34,808 bases of DNA from CALARM01 sp964431735 (GTDB lineage: Bacteria > Vulcanimicrobiota > SpSt-956 > JAKJGF01): positions 1 through 34,808 of the forward strand of contig CAYSLJ010000074.1 in assembly GCA_964431735.1 (NCBI GenBank), in the 5' to 3' direction. The notes beneath the pieces are model-generated. The model was given only the letters and a program-made list of their open reading frames with translations. It searched no databases and was not told where the DNA came from. Each line of letters begins with the position of its first letter. Positions within the stretch are counted from its first letter, which is position 1. Of the stretch, positions 1 through 6,887 are shown piece by piece. The position numbers were made by a program, and so were the translations under genes.

Positions 1-79
1 TTTCTTTTTCCCTTGTATGTAAAATCACCTGTCATTTTTAAACGCAATTTTTTATGTGAAACTTATTCGTAGAAATTTT

Positions 80-105
80 CCATTTGTAAAAAAATATGCT
101 ATAAT
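80..105 (+). promoter_or_regulatory. Extended -10 promoter for the Spx-like gene
   Basis: TATAAT at 100-105 is preceded by TGC at 97-99, giving an extended -10 element; the -35 is poor. The string TATGCTATAAT recurs upstream of the gene at 4019, and in both places it follows the shared word TCATTTTTAAACGCAAT. That repetition supports a real promoter module. Confidence 0.5.
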
Positions 106-133
106 CTTACTTTAAAGGGCTTCTGGATGGTGA

Positions 134-174
134 GTGTCGGGTTAAGAATATTAAAAACCCGGAACCCAACACCT
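134..174. repeat. GGGTT/AACCC dyad repeat, copy 1
   Basis: A word GTGTCGGGTT is followed by a short AT spacer and then by AACCCGGAACCCAACACC, forming an imperfect inverted repeat. A diverged copy sits at 1056-1109, where TGTTGGG occurs twice in exact 7-bp register. It lies in the 5' leader of the gene at 234. Confidence 0.6.
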
Positions 175-233
175 GAAACGCTGAATTCGATTATAATTTA
201 AGTTTATTTTTCTATTAGAAAAGGATAGATGAA

Positions 234-605
234 ATGTTTTACAACAGACAGAGAAATGACGGTATATTATTATATTATAAACCGGGCTGTTTTATTTCTA
301 GGAGGGCAAGGGATTTTCTTATTAAAAAGGGCCTTACCTTTAAGGAACGTAATTTAGAAAAACATCCTCTTAAAGAAGATGAATTACGGAAGCTTATGCT
401 GGGTCATTCGGCAGAAGAGTTTATATCGAAAACATGCAAGAAATATAAAGAACTTAACCTGGAACATGAATATCTCACTGGAGAAGAAATGTTGAAGCTT
501 ATAGCTAAAGAACCTTCCCTGTTAAAAAGACCTATTATATTAAAAGGAGATGAGATTATAATAGGTTATTGCAGAAAGAGAGTTGAACCATACCTGACAG
601 GTTAA
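234..605 (+). CDS. Spx/ArsC-family thioredoxin-fold protein
   Basis: A 123-residue protein with the full length and layout of the Spx/arsenate reductase-like family. An N-terminal beta strand leads to a redox-type loop with Cys19, followed by the helix RRARDFLIKKG. The family's C-terminal signature LLKRPIIL is at about residues 97-103, with Arg99 in the conserved position. Overall it looks closer to Spx, which binds RNA polymerase alpha in Firmicutes, than to arsenate reductases: the segment ISKTCKKYKEL matches the Spx pattern, and the second catalytic Arg of ArsC is not evident. The Spx CxxC disulfide switch is CxxS here (Cys19-Phe-Ile-Ser22), so any redox sensing would need another cysteine (Cys68 or Cys113). 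The ATG follows AAGGAT at plausible spacing. The family is confident; the role is not known. Confidence 0.75.
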   Translation: MFYNRQRNDGILLYYKPGCFISRRARDFLIKKGLTFKERNLEKHPLKEDELRKLMLGHSAEEFISKTCKKYKELNLEHEYLTGEEMLKLIAKEPSLLKRPIILKGDEIIIGYCRKRVEPYLTG

Positions 606-614
606 GAAATTATG

Positions 615-635
615 TAAGTGACTGACTGTCACTTA
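615..635. repeat. Short perfect hairpin after the Spx-like gene
   Basis: TAAGTGAC pairs with GTCACTTA around a 5-nt loop, 9 bases after the stop codon. There is no T run, so it is not a classical intrinsic terminator, but it may protect or end the transcript. Its right arm merges into the TTA that flanks the next element. Confidence 0.5.
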
Positions 636-757
636 GGAACTGTCTGAAAATAATTACATCATAGTTATAATTTATATCGTGATGCGTAACGCGTAACGCG
701 TGACGCGAGGGTACTTATTGTTTCAACAATTTGCCGGAGTTATTTTTCTTACAGTCC
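636..757. mobile_element. MITE-like element, group I, copy 1 (122 bp)
   Basis: The ends are GGAACTGTCTGAAAATAA and, on the opposite strand, GGACTGTAAGAAAAATAA, an imperfect terminal inverted repeat. TTA flanks both sides (633-635 and 758-760), consistent with a 3-bp target duplication. The core holds a heptamer array at 679-708. No coding capacity. A near-identical copy lies inverted at 34599-34699 and is exactly 21 bp shorter, the difference falling in the array. The TTA duplication and the end sequences resemble those known for some IS5-family subgroups; that origin is inference. Confidence 0.7.
679..708. repeat. GTAACGC/GTGACGC heptamer array
   Basis: Consecutive 7-bp words GTGATGC, GTAACGC, GTAACGC, GTGACGC form a GC-rich, largely self-complementary block (each junction makes the palindrome ACGCGT) in otherwise AT-rich DNA. 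It forms the centre of the surrounding element. Confidence 0.8.
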
Positions 758-760
758 TTA

Positions 761-888
761 GTACCGCAACAGGTAAATTGGTACCCAAAAAATATGGCAT
801 ACACTCCTGTCCCTGGCCGGGCTCTGTAGGAAAAGATATGCCGTATTACAGGTTTTAGAAAAGGGTACTGACTTATCTGGAGCGGTAC
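761..888. mobile_element. MITE-like element, group III, copy 1 (128 bp)
   Basis: The left end GTACCGCAACAGGTAA and the right end, read on the other strand, GTACCGCTCCAGATAA form a terminal repeat of 26 bp with about 20 matches. TTA flanks both ends (758-760, shared with the previous element, and 889-891). The core carries the block CTGTCCCTGGCCGGGCTCTG followed by AGGAAAAGATATGCCGTATT, which recurs at 8085-8298 (both orientations) and 34703 onward. No coding capacity. Confidence 0.65.
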
Positions 889-891
889 TTA

Positions 892-975
892 GAGCTTATC
901 CGAAAAGTAATATTTTTTCAAATCCTTTCCACTGCCAGGTTCTGGAGAAAAATATATACCGTATTAACAGTGATT
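892..975. mobile_element. Element remnant with degenerate group III core
   Basis: It begins right after a TTA with GAGCTTATCCGAAAAG, the same end as the small element at 28325-28369 (GAGCTTATCCGGAAAA). I could not find the matching right end. From about 927 a degenerate copy of the group III core is readable (CACTGCCAGGTTCTGGAGAA), so this is probably a broken or nested insertion. Confidence 0.4.
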
Positions 976-1055
976 TGTAAATTAAATAAATATCTATACT
1001 TTTGCAGATTTTAAAAACTGTAAAAAAATAATCTATTCAATTTTTAGGTGTCATG

Positions 1056-1109
1056 TGTTGGGTGTTGGGTTAGGAAGATTAAAACCCGAAACCCGGGAAC
1101 TAAAACCTG
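1056..1109. repeat. GGGTT/AACCC dyad repeat, copy 2
   Basis: TGTTGGG occurs twice in tandem (1056-1069), then a short spacer, then AACCCGAAACCCGGGAAC on the complementary side. It is related to the repeat at 134-174 and shows the 7-bp period seen in the other arrays of this window. Confidence 0.6.
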
Positions 1110-1206
1110 TTTAACTATAAAGTCAGTAAAAACAAGGAAATTATGAAAAAGTGCAAAAGTATAGTTTATCTAAATAATTTTAAAAAATGGATGTTATTAT
1201 GTCCTT

Positions 1207-1722
1207 ATGAGATGTTCAGAGTGTAATACAAAAATTTTTCTTGAAGACTCTAAATGTCCTTCCTGTGGTGTAAAAATTAAATGTAAAATTTATAGAAATA
1301 GTCCGAAATTTATCATTTCCATAATAGTGCCTATTATTATTATTCCATCAATAGGAATATGGTTTATAATGGGATTAAATATTTTTTACTGGATTATAGT
1401 TTTATTAATAGTATGTTTAACCACAGTATGGGGTATTCTGTCTTATTTAATAAAATTTACCCTTGATGATAAAGGTATAACCTGTTATCAGCCCTTTAAA
1501 AAACCTGTCACTATTAACTGGGAAGATGTAGATGAATTTATTGTATATAAAAAAAATGAAAGAAAGAGTATATTCCCGGGAAAAATTTACACAATTAAAT
1601 CGAAAAAAACAGATAAATTTATAGCTTTTTCTGAAATGAAACATTCTATGGAAGGTTATTCCCGGTTTATGGCTACTATAGTGGCAAGAACAAAAAAATA
1701 CCCGCACAGTCCCGCGCAATGA
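1207..1722 (+). CDS. Zinc-ribbon membrane protein with PH-like C-terminus
   Basis: A 171-residue protein. The N-terminus is a zinc ribbon with Cys3, Cys6, Cys17 and Cys20 (two CxxC pairs ten residues apart). Two hydrophobic helices at about 34-55 and 58-82 form a membrane hairpin. The remaining 90 residues read as a beta-rich PH-like domain of the kind found in small bacterial membrane proteins (strands around ITCYQPFKKPVTINWEDV). No enzyme motif is seen. The start has no obvious ribosome binding site, but an earlier in-frame start is not available close by, and the zinc ribbon begins at residue 3. It converges on the response regulator gene with a 15-bp gap. Function unknown. Confidence 0.6.
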   Translation: MRCSECNTKIFLEDSKCPSCGVKIKCKIYRNSPKFIISIIVPIIIIPSIGIWFIMGLNIFYWIIVLLIVCLTTVWGILSYLIKFTLDDKGITCYQPFKKPVTINWEDVDEFIVYKKNERKSIFPGKIYTIKSKKTDKFIAFSEMKHSMEGYSRFMATIVARTKKYPHSPAQ

Positions 1723-1737
1723 GTGACGGTAAAAATT

Positions 1738-2427
1738 TTATGTATGTGGTTTTACATCTACTTTTACCAGACCGTGATGGACTGCTATCATACCTGCCTG
1801 AAATCTATCGCTTACATTTAATTTATCCATAATTCTGCTTATGTGGGTTTTTACTGTTTTAATGCTTATAAGAAGTTTTTGTGATATCTGATCATTGCTC
1901 ATGCCTGTTCCAAGTAATTTTAAAATTTCTATTTCTCTTTTTGTTAAAGATGCAAGTTCTTCAGATTTACTGAGAACTTTATTTTCTTCTGCTTTTTCAG
2001 AAAGCCTTGCAAATTCTTCAAGTAATTTTGTAGCAATTTTGGGTTCTATCGGGGAATCACCCTGATAAGCCAGCCTGATAGCTTTTGTAATTTCATCAGG
2101 CTCTACGTTTTTCAACAGATATCCGGCAGCACCGACTTTAAATGAATCTACAACATAATGATCATCATCATAGGCAGAGAGCATAATAATTTTTATATCA
2201 GGTTTTAATTTTAAAATTTCTTTTGTCAGTTTTATACCGTTTTCTTTTGCAAGCTTTATATCCATTAAAATAACATCAATAGATTTGCTGAGAACCAGCT
2301 TGATGGTATGACTGGCATCCTGAGCTTCTCCTACTACATCCATATCTTCCTGACGGGATATAACACTTTTCAGGAGTTTGCAGAATAGAACCTGATCGTC
2401 AACTATAAGTATTTTTATCTTGTTCAT
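1738..2427 (-). CDS. NarL/FixJ-type response regulator
   Basis: A two-domain regulator of about 229 residues. The receiver domain (residues 1-120) has the acidic pair Asp10/Asp11, phospho-acceptor Asp56 (VILMDIK) and the downstream lysine in GYLLKN. The C-terminal 65 residues are a LuxR-type helix-turn-helix (LTKREIEILKLLGTGMSNDQ and ISIKTVKTHISRIMDKLNV). It should bind DNA as a dimer when phosphorylated. I chose the ATG at 2427 because receivers normally begin MNKIKILIVDD; the frame stays open to a GTG at 2481, but those 18 residues would be translated repeat sequence. The best Shine-Dalgarno (GAGGAGGTGAAAGG) is about 35 bases upstream, inside the loop of a heptamer hairpin. No partner kinase is adjacent. 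It follows the beta-propeller gene on the same strand, probably in one operon. Confidence 0.85.
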   Translation of the reverse strand: MNKIKILIVDDQVLFCKLLKSVISRQEDMDVVGEAQDASHTIKLVLSKSIDVILMDIKLAKENGIKLTKEILKLKPDIKIIMLSAYDDDHYVVDSFKVGAAGYLLKNVEPDEITKAIRLAYQGDSPIEPKIATKLLEEFARLSEKAEENKVLSKSEELASLTKREIEILKLLGTGMSNDQISQKLLISIKTVKTHISRIMDKLNVSDRFQAGMIAVHHGLVKVDVKPHT

Positions 2428-2431
2428 AATT

Positions 2432-2490
2432 GTGAGACGTGAGATGTGAGTGATGTTTCCTTTCACCTCCTCACTTCTCACTTTTCACTC
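2432..2490. repeat. GTGAGAN heptamer dyad between propeller and regulator genes
   Basis: Read on the minus strand, words GTGAAAA, GTGAGAA, GTGAGGA are followed after a short loop by the complementary words CACTCAC, ATCTCAC, GTCTCAC. GTGAGAAGTGAG pairs with CTCACATCTCAC with one mismatch. The loop contains the purine-rich Shine-Dalgarno-like GGAGGTGAAAGG, so the fold could influence translation of the regulator. Confidence 0.55.
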
Positions 2491-2491
2491 C

Positions 2492-3517
2492 TCATTGCAG
2501 GGAATATATTTTTCCATCTACAGAACCTACATATAAAAATCCGTCTACTATGGAAGGGGACGAGTCTACTTCACTTCCTGTTTTGTATTCCCATTGTTTT
2601 TTCCCTGTTTCTGTATTTAATGCATAAATTGTTCCATCATCTGAACCTACATAAACTATTCCTCCTGCTACGGCAGGGGATGAATCTATGGCATTTTCCG
2701 TTTCATAAGTCCATTTCAATGCACCTGTCTGAGCATCAAGAGAATATAGGCATGTATCGAAGGAGCCTATATATACTGCTCCGTCAGCTACAGCAGGTGA
2801 GGATTGTACAAAAGATTGAGCTTTGAAAGCCCATTTTTGATACCCCATGTCTACATCCAGCGCATAAACTTTATTGTCTGACGAACCTATATATAAAAGT
2901 TTTCCGCTTATTGCAGGAGAAGATACTATATAATCACCTGTTACAAAGGACCAGATGAGCTTTCCCGTACTGGTATCGAGAGCATATATTTTTCCGTCAT
3001 TTGAAGCAATATAAACCAGTTCACCCCATATAGCAGGTGATGATACAACTGCATCTCCTGTCTGAAATTTCCATTTTAACTGGGCATTTTTTATATTTAT
3101 GGCATAAAATAAGCTGTCATTAGAACCTATGAAGGCAGTGTCTTCGAATATTACCGGCGAAGATTCAACCCATCCTCTGGTTTTAAAAGACCATTTCTTC
3201 TGACCGTTATTGACGTCTATGGCATAGAGATTATAATCCTGAGAACCTATATAAACTGTATCTTCAATGATTGTCGGAGAAGAATTTATTTTACCTTCTG
3301 TACAAAAAGCCCATTTAAGACTTCCGTCCTTTACATCTAAAGCATATAATTTTTTATCCTGTGAGCCTATATAAACAGTATTGTTTACTACCGAAGGAGA
3401 AGATGTAACAGGGCCATTGGTTTGAAAGACCCATTTTTCAACACCTGATTCAATAGGCCTGCTCTGTATGGCTCCTGTACGCTGTATATTAGCTCTGTGT
3501 GTATACCATTGGTTCAC
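2492..3517 (-). CDS. PQQ-like beta-propeller protein, eight blades
   Basis: A 341-residue protein made entirely of about eight 40-residue repeats with the consensus VYIGSxDgxlYALDxxxGxxkWxfxTxxxvxSSPai, the pattern of PQQ-type (quinoprotein/BamB-like) propellers. Examples are VYIGSQDKKLYALDV, LYIGSSDNKVYALDV and LYVGSVDGKIYSLQ. The N-terminus NQWYTHRANIQRTG is the usual opening strand, so the propeller is complete. There is no signal peptide or lipobox, suggesting a cytoplasmic or scaffolding role rather than an exported dehydrogenase, and no dehydrogenase active-site motif is seen. The start is GTG; an in-frame TGA lies three codons upstream, so no earlier start exists. The stop lies just before the repeat that leads into the response regulator. 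A second member of this family lies at 19919-20971. Confidence 0.85.
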   Translation of the reverse strand: MNQWYTHRANIQRTGAIQSRPIESGVEKWVFQTNGPVTSSPSVVNNTVYIGSQDKKLYALDVKDGSLKWAFCTEGKINSSPTIIEDTVYIGSQDYNLYAIDVNNGQKKWSFKTRGWVESSPVIFEDTAFIGSNDSLFYAINIKNAQLKWKFQTGDAVVSSPAIWGELVYIASNDGKIYALDTSTGKLIWSFVTGDYIVSSPAISGKLLYIGSSDNKVYALDVDMGYQKWAFKAQSFVQSSPAVADGAVYIGSFDTCLYSLDAQTGALKWTYETENAIDSSPAVAGGIVYVGSDDGTIYALNTETGKKQWEYKTGSEVDSSPSIVDGFLYVGSVDGKIYSLQ

Positions 3518-3716
3518 GAAATATCAGGCAAAAGAAAGATTATAAATTACCTTTTGCCCCTGCTCCTTTCTATACTTTTCTAACGGTCCTGACCGTCTGA
3601 TTATAACAAAGAATGAAAATTTGTTCTTTCCTTCTCATATAAATTTTTTTATGTTCTTTTATTATACTTTACTTTTTTTATCTTATCAATCTCTCATTAT
3701 ATAATTTGTAATTGAA

Positions 3717-3782
3717 GATTGCCTTTAAAAATGATATATAATCCATTATATATAAAATTATCTATCATTTTTAAACGCAATC
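3717..3782. repeat. Long inverted repeat, 24-bp arms
   Basis: The left arm 3717-3740 pairs with the right arm 3759-3782 with two mismatches and an 18-bp AT-rich loop. The right arm contains TCATTTTTAAACGCAAT, identical to 32-48, and is followed within about 25 bases by the promoter at 3787-3816. It could be an operator or the remnant of a small element. Confidence 0.6.
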
Positions 3783-3786
3783 ATAA

Positions 3787-3816
3787 TTGATTTAAGGTTA
3801 TAAATTATGCTATAAT
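3787..3816 (+). promoter_or_regulatory. Sigma-70-type promoter upstream of the coiled-coil gene
   Basis: TTGATT (3787-3792), an 18-bp spacer and TATAAT (3811-3816), preceded by TG (extended -10). It points at the gene starting at 4019, with a leader of about 195 bases that contains the heptamer array at 3916-3936. Confidence 0.55.
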
Positions 3817-3915
3817 TTAACAGATTATTTTTAAGCTTTCAGCAGTTAGCTACTGTCTATCAGCTAAAGCTTGCATATCTGACCTGAGCATAAGCATTAA
3901 AAAATGTTTTCCTCC

Positions 3916-3936
3916 CGTCACGCGTTATGCGTCACG
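3916..3936. repeat. Heptamer dyad CGTCACGCGTTATGCGTCACG
   Basis: GTCACGC and GTTATGC words in 7-bp register, largely self-complementary. It belongs to the same family as the arrays inside the TTA-flanked elements, but no element ends were recognised around it. Confidence 0.65.
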
Positions 3937-4018
3937 AGAGCATATATGTATTATTTATGCTTACCTCAGTAATTCAGTAAATTAGTTCATACTATTAAAT
4001 AATTCTGGAAGGATTTCT

Positions 4019-6055
4019 ATGGATCTCATTGGTTTCATTCGTCATCTGGAAGATTTTTTAAAAAATCGCGTACAAAAAGAATTTCTGGAATATAAATTGT
4101 TTTCCCTGAGGAAAGAAGCTCTCGTTAGAAAAAAAGAGCCTGGAAAAGGATTGAGTTATTCTCATGGTATACTGTTAGTTCTGGAAGCATTAAACGAAAT
4201 AGAAATAAATTTACGTGAAAAGGTTTCAGATAATAAAAAATTTACATTGTCCCTTGAAAAACTGAATAAAGCAAGAAAATTCATAGAAAAAAGTTCTGAA
4301 CAATTACCGAAACAGCGAAAATCTTTGCTTGAAGATAAGGTTCTCAGACCTAATACTGCAACTCAAAAAGTACTCTTACCGGACATTCTTTCATCTTCAG
4401 AGAAGGACGTTACATCAGATGATACTATGGAAAGGCTACAGAATGAAATAAAAGAAATGAAACTTGCTTCTGATAATAAACTGGCCAGATTGAAAAATCA
4501 GCTTAACAGTTTATTAAAGCCTGATATTCAGGCAGTAGAAACCTCTTATGCAGAACCTGATAGGTTTTTATTCTCTTCCTCGGAAATAATATCAAAAAAT
4601 CAGGGAAATAAATCTGAGAAAAGGTCCGATAGTATTCTGGAACATGGACTCTCGAAATATAGTACAGCAGAGCTTCCTGATAAATATAGTCCTGTATCGG
4701 ATCCATTATGCATTCACCTTACAGAGGAAAATAAATTTAATATGGATAGCCTGATACCGGAGAGAAAAGAAAAATTTGCCTCATATTCTGATGATAATAA
4801 GGTTGATAAAATGAGAGATATGATGCAGATCGTAAATAAATCTATGATTATGATACATTCTTCGGAAAAGAAAACGAAGGAACTTTCCGAATTTGATCTT
4901 CCTGATAGGCAGTTTAAGAATGAAAGAACAAAAAAAGGAATTCACAGAAATACAGGAGAATTGTCTGAAGATAAGTCTTTATTGCAAAAAGATTTATTTT
5001 TTTCAAAAGAATTTACTACTGCAAAATCTGAATTGCCTGATGTAAAAAGGCAATCTTTTTCAGTCAATACCCCTATTCTTATGACAGGAGAAACAGATTT
5101 CAAAACTTCTCATAATTTTAAAAGCAGATTACCTTATGACAGAGCCTATCACAGTCATTATGAAAAACAGGAAGTGGGGAAAAAATATTCTGAAGATATT
5201 CCTCTGGCTTCTCCCCTTTATACTCTGTTAACAGGATATAATGATTTGAAGGCTTATAAAATTGACTTTAAATTATGGTTAAAAAAACAGGACGAAGCCC
5301 ATGATGAGCTGAATTATTTATTGAATAGATTGAATTTACTGGATGATGAAAGGCTGGTTGAACAATTAAATGAACTTGTCAATCTGGCTATAACTCTTGT
5401 TCAGGAATTGAAACTTACCTGTCGTGATATAGAAAAAGATAAGAATAGAAAAAGAATATATGAGCCTCTTGACGGTATTTGCAGGCAGGGAGAAGAAGAT
5501 CCGGAAGTAAAAGAACTTGCATGGGAACTTCAGGACATTAATCTGGAAATATATAATATTACAAAGGACATAGAACTTTATGAAGAATCGAAATCTCTTT
5601 CAGTAACGTCCATAGAAGAGATATTCAAAAATATACCTGAAACTGCCTGTAGAACTCCTGTGTATGTAAAACTTGAACAGATATGCCTGGGTTTTTTTAG
5701 AAAGGAGGTAAGAAAGGAAGATTTTATAAAAATTCTGGAAGAAACGGGCCAGTTGATAACTGATTCTATGGAAAAATACCAGTTACTTCAGGTTACCAGT
5801 AATGAAATTACTCTCGAAGTTCATAGAGGAAATCAGTTAATAAATGAAGCTTTTAGTTTATGGCATAAAGGGATTTCTTCCATTAAAAAATTTCTTTCCT
5901 CTCAAAATGAAGACGATATACACAGCGGATTGAAGTTTGTTTATGAAGGAACTAAAAAACTGGTTTTTCTTAACTATTTTTCAGATCATATAGAAAAACA
6001 GTTGCAGGTTCAGAATTTTCAGGTCGGTTTTTCCGGTACAAGAAAAAAAGCTTAG
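4019..6055 (+). CDS. Unrecognised coiled-coil/disordered protein
   Basis: A 678-residue soluble protein I do not recognise. Residues 1-105 look helical (LEDFLKNRVQKEFLEYKLF; a second segment LEALNEIEINLREKVSD). Residues 135-170 form a likely coiled coil (MERLQNEIKEMKLASDNKLA). Residues 170-390 are rich in Ser, Lys, Asp and Glu and probably disordered. Residues 395-670 are helical again, with leucine-rich heptads. There is no signal peptide, membrane helix or catalytic motif, so a scaffold or adaptor role is plausible. The ATG follows GGAAGG at good spacing. The stop TAG is made from the TA of a TTA site and the first G of the element at 6055, so the present C-terminus was set by that insertion. 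The gene at 6207 follows on the same strand across the element. Confidence 0.7.
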   Translation: MDLIGFIRHLEDFLKNRVQKEFLEYKLFSLRKEALVRKKEPGKGLSYSHGILLVLEALNEIEINLREKVSDNKKFTLSLEKLNKARKFIEKSSEQLPKQRKSLLEDKVLRPNTATQKVLLPDILSSSEKDVTSDDTMERLQNEIKEMKLASDNKLARLKNQLNSLLKPDIQAVETSYAEPDRFLFSSSEIISKNQGNKSEKRSDSILEHGLSKYSTAELPDKYSPVSDPLCIHLTEENKFNMDSLIPERKEKFASYSDDNKVDKMRDMMQIVNKSMIMIHSSEKKTKELSEFDLPDRQFKNERTKKGIHRNTGELSEDKSLLQKDLFFSKEFTTAKSELPDVKRQSFSVNTPILMTGETDFKTSHNFKSRLPYDRAYHSHYEKQEVGKKYSEDIPLASPLYTLLTGYNDLKAYKIDFKLWLKKQDEAHDELNYLLNRLNLLDDERLVEQLNELVNLAITLVQELKLTCRDIEKDKNRKRIYEPLDGICRQGEEDPEVKELAWELQDINLEIYNITKDIELYEESKSLSVTSIEEIFKNIPETACRTPVYVKLEQICLGFFRKEVRKEDFIKILEETGQLITDSMEKYQLLQVTSNEITLEVHRGNQLINEAFSLWHKGISSIKKFLSSQNEDDIHSGLKFVYEGTKKLVFLNYFSDHIEKQLQVQNFQVGFSGTRKKA

Positions 6056-6170
6056 TGCTTATAACGGTAAATATTCTACTGGTTATAGTAGTGACGCGTA
6101 ACGCGTAACGCGTGACGGGAGGAGACAAAAACCACAAATTATCCGGGGTTATATTTTCCGCCGTCACCAC
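6055..6170. mobile_element. MITE-like element, group II, copy 1 (116 bp)
   Basis: Left end GTGCTTATAACGGTAAAT; right end on the opposite strand GTGGTGACGGCGGAAAAT; flanking TTA at 6052-6054 and 6171-6173. The core is the heptamer array 6091-6117. The left half is closely related to the inverted copy at 8302-8409 (shared stretches include TGCTTATAACGGTAA and TGGTTATAG). Its first base completes the stop codon of the preceding gene. Confidence 0.65.
6091..6117. repeat. GTAACGC/GTGACGC heptamer array
   Basis: GTGACGC, GTAACGC, GTAACGC, GTGACGG in exact 7-bp register, forming a near-perfect palindrome. It is the core of the element at 6055-6170. Confidence 0.8.
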
Positions 6171-6206
6171 TTAGAGTGTTTATTTTATAACTGAAAGGAA
6201 CTTTTT

Positions 6207-6836
6207 ATGAAACCAATTAATGTTTATTTCCCTCCAAAAAGTTTAAGAATAGCCATTGGAGAAGATGATGCTGAAAACCTGGTAAATTATATATTTCATG
6301 CCCTTGACCATCTTGATACTAACCAGGTTTTGCGATTAAGACTTGTAGATGTTGATATTATTACCTATTCATGCCTTCAGAATGTTATAAGAAGGTTGAC
6401 TTATGAAATGGCTGCCGGCGGAAAATATCATAATAAATTTATGGTTATTTATGATTTACCTTATGATATATATTACAGAAAAGATATGTTAAATACCATT
6501 AATTCTGTAATAGATAATCTTGGTATCCCGATTTTACTTGTCGGCAATGCTATATCAGAGCCTGAACTGGAATATAAGGTGCTCGGACAGATTTTTTATT
6601 CCAATCCTACATTGGTACAGGTCTTTAATCTTGTAAGAAAAGAAGAAAAAGAAGGTAATAAATTTCTGACTCCAGATAAGATTGCCAGAAAACTTAATCT
6701 CCCTAAGAATTTAGTTTACCGTAACCTCAGAAGACTCCATTCTTTTGGTCTTCTTATAAGGGAGTATATCACTTCCGGGAAATCCAAAGGAGAACACTGT
6801 TATCTTACCGTAGTTTCAAAAGCTCTTGAAGAATGA
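6207..6836 (+). CDS. STAS-like domain plus winged-helix protein
   Basis: A 209-residue protein. Residues 1-120 alternate strands and helices (VLRLRLVDVDIITYSCLQNV and NKFMVIYDLP) in the manner of STAS-like domains of the DUF4325 type; that assignment is tentative. Residues 145-209 are a winged helix (LTPDKIARKLNLPKNLVYRN then LRRLHSFGLLIREY), ending in a basic wing, so DNA binding is likely. There is no membrane segment. The ATG follows AAAGGAAC. The gene upstream lies on the same strand, and the 3' end meets a hairpin shared with the convergent HD gene. A regulatory role is inferred from the two domains. Confidence 0.6.
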   Translation: MKPINVYFPPKSLRIAIGEDDAENLVNYIFHALDHLDTNQVLRLRLVDVDIITYSCLQNVIRRLTYEMAAGGKYHNKFMVIYDLPYDIYYRKDMLNTINSVIDNLGIPILLVGNAISEPELEYKVLGQIFYSNPTLVQVFNLVRKEEKEGNKFLTPDKIARKLNLPKNLVYRNLRRLHSFGLLIREYITSGKSKGEHCYLTVVSKALEE

Positions 6837-6837
6837 A

Positions 6838-6887
6838 TTGTGAATAGTGAATAGAATTTTTTCTATTCTATTCACCATTCACTTTTT
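6838..6887. terminator. Bidirectional hairpin between convergent genes
   Basis: TGAATAGTGAATAG pairs with CTATTCACCATTCA (one mismatch), with a T-rich loop and a T run on the right side. It is built from 7-bp words (GTGAATA). It lies between the stop codons of two convergent genes and overlaps the last codon of the HD gene, so it probably ends both transcripts. Confidence 0.6.

Larger units (their letters stand above)
1..233. other. Leader region of the Spx-like gene
   Basis: No gene is seen here. Three things are visible: a 17-bp word at 32-48 that recurs at 3765-3781, an extended -10 promoter near 97-105, and at 134-174 an imperfect dyad of GGGTT/AACCC words that is clearly related to the sequence at 1056-1109. 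All lie upstream of the gene starting at 234. Confidence 0.6.
606..1206. other. Gene-free region filled with inverted-repeat elements
   Basis: No gene is supported. The region holds a short perfect hairpin (615-622 with 628-635), two complete TTA-flanked elements (636-757 and 761-888), the start of a third (892 onward), a degenerate copy of the second element's core (about 927-967), and a GGGTT/AACCC repeat (1056-1109). Confidence 0.8.
3518..4018. other. Divergent intergenic region with inverted repeat and promoter
   Basis: No gene is supported. It holds a 24-bp-arm inverted repeat (3717-3782), a good promoter (3787-3816), an imperfect hairpin (3833-3872) and a heptamer array (3916-3936). 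A stretch near 3600-3625 (AAAGAATGAAAATTTGTTC) resembles one near 28587-28605. Confidence 0.7.

Noticed and set aside
615..635. Hairpin after the Spx-like gene as an intrinsic terminator
   Set aside because: The stem is AT-rich and no T run follows, so it is listed only as a repeat.
679..708. Heptamer arrays as CRISPR repeats
   Set aside because: Units are contiguous 7-mers without spacers and no cas gene is present.
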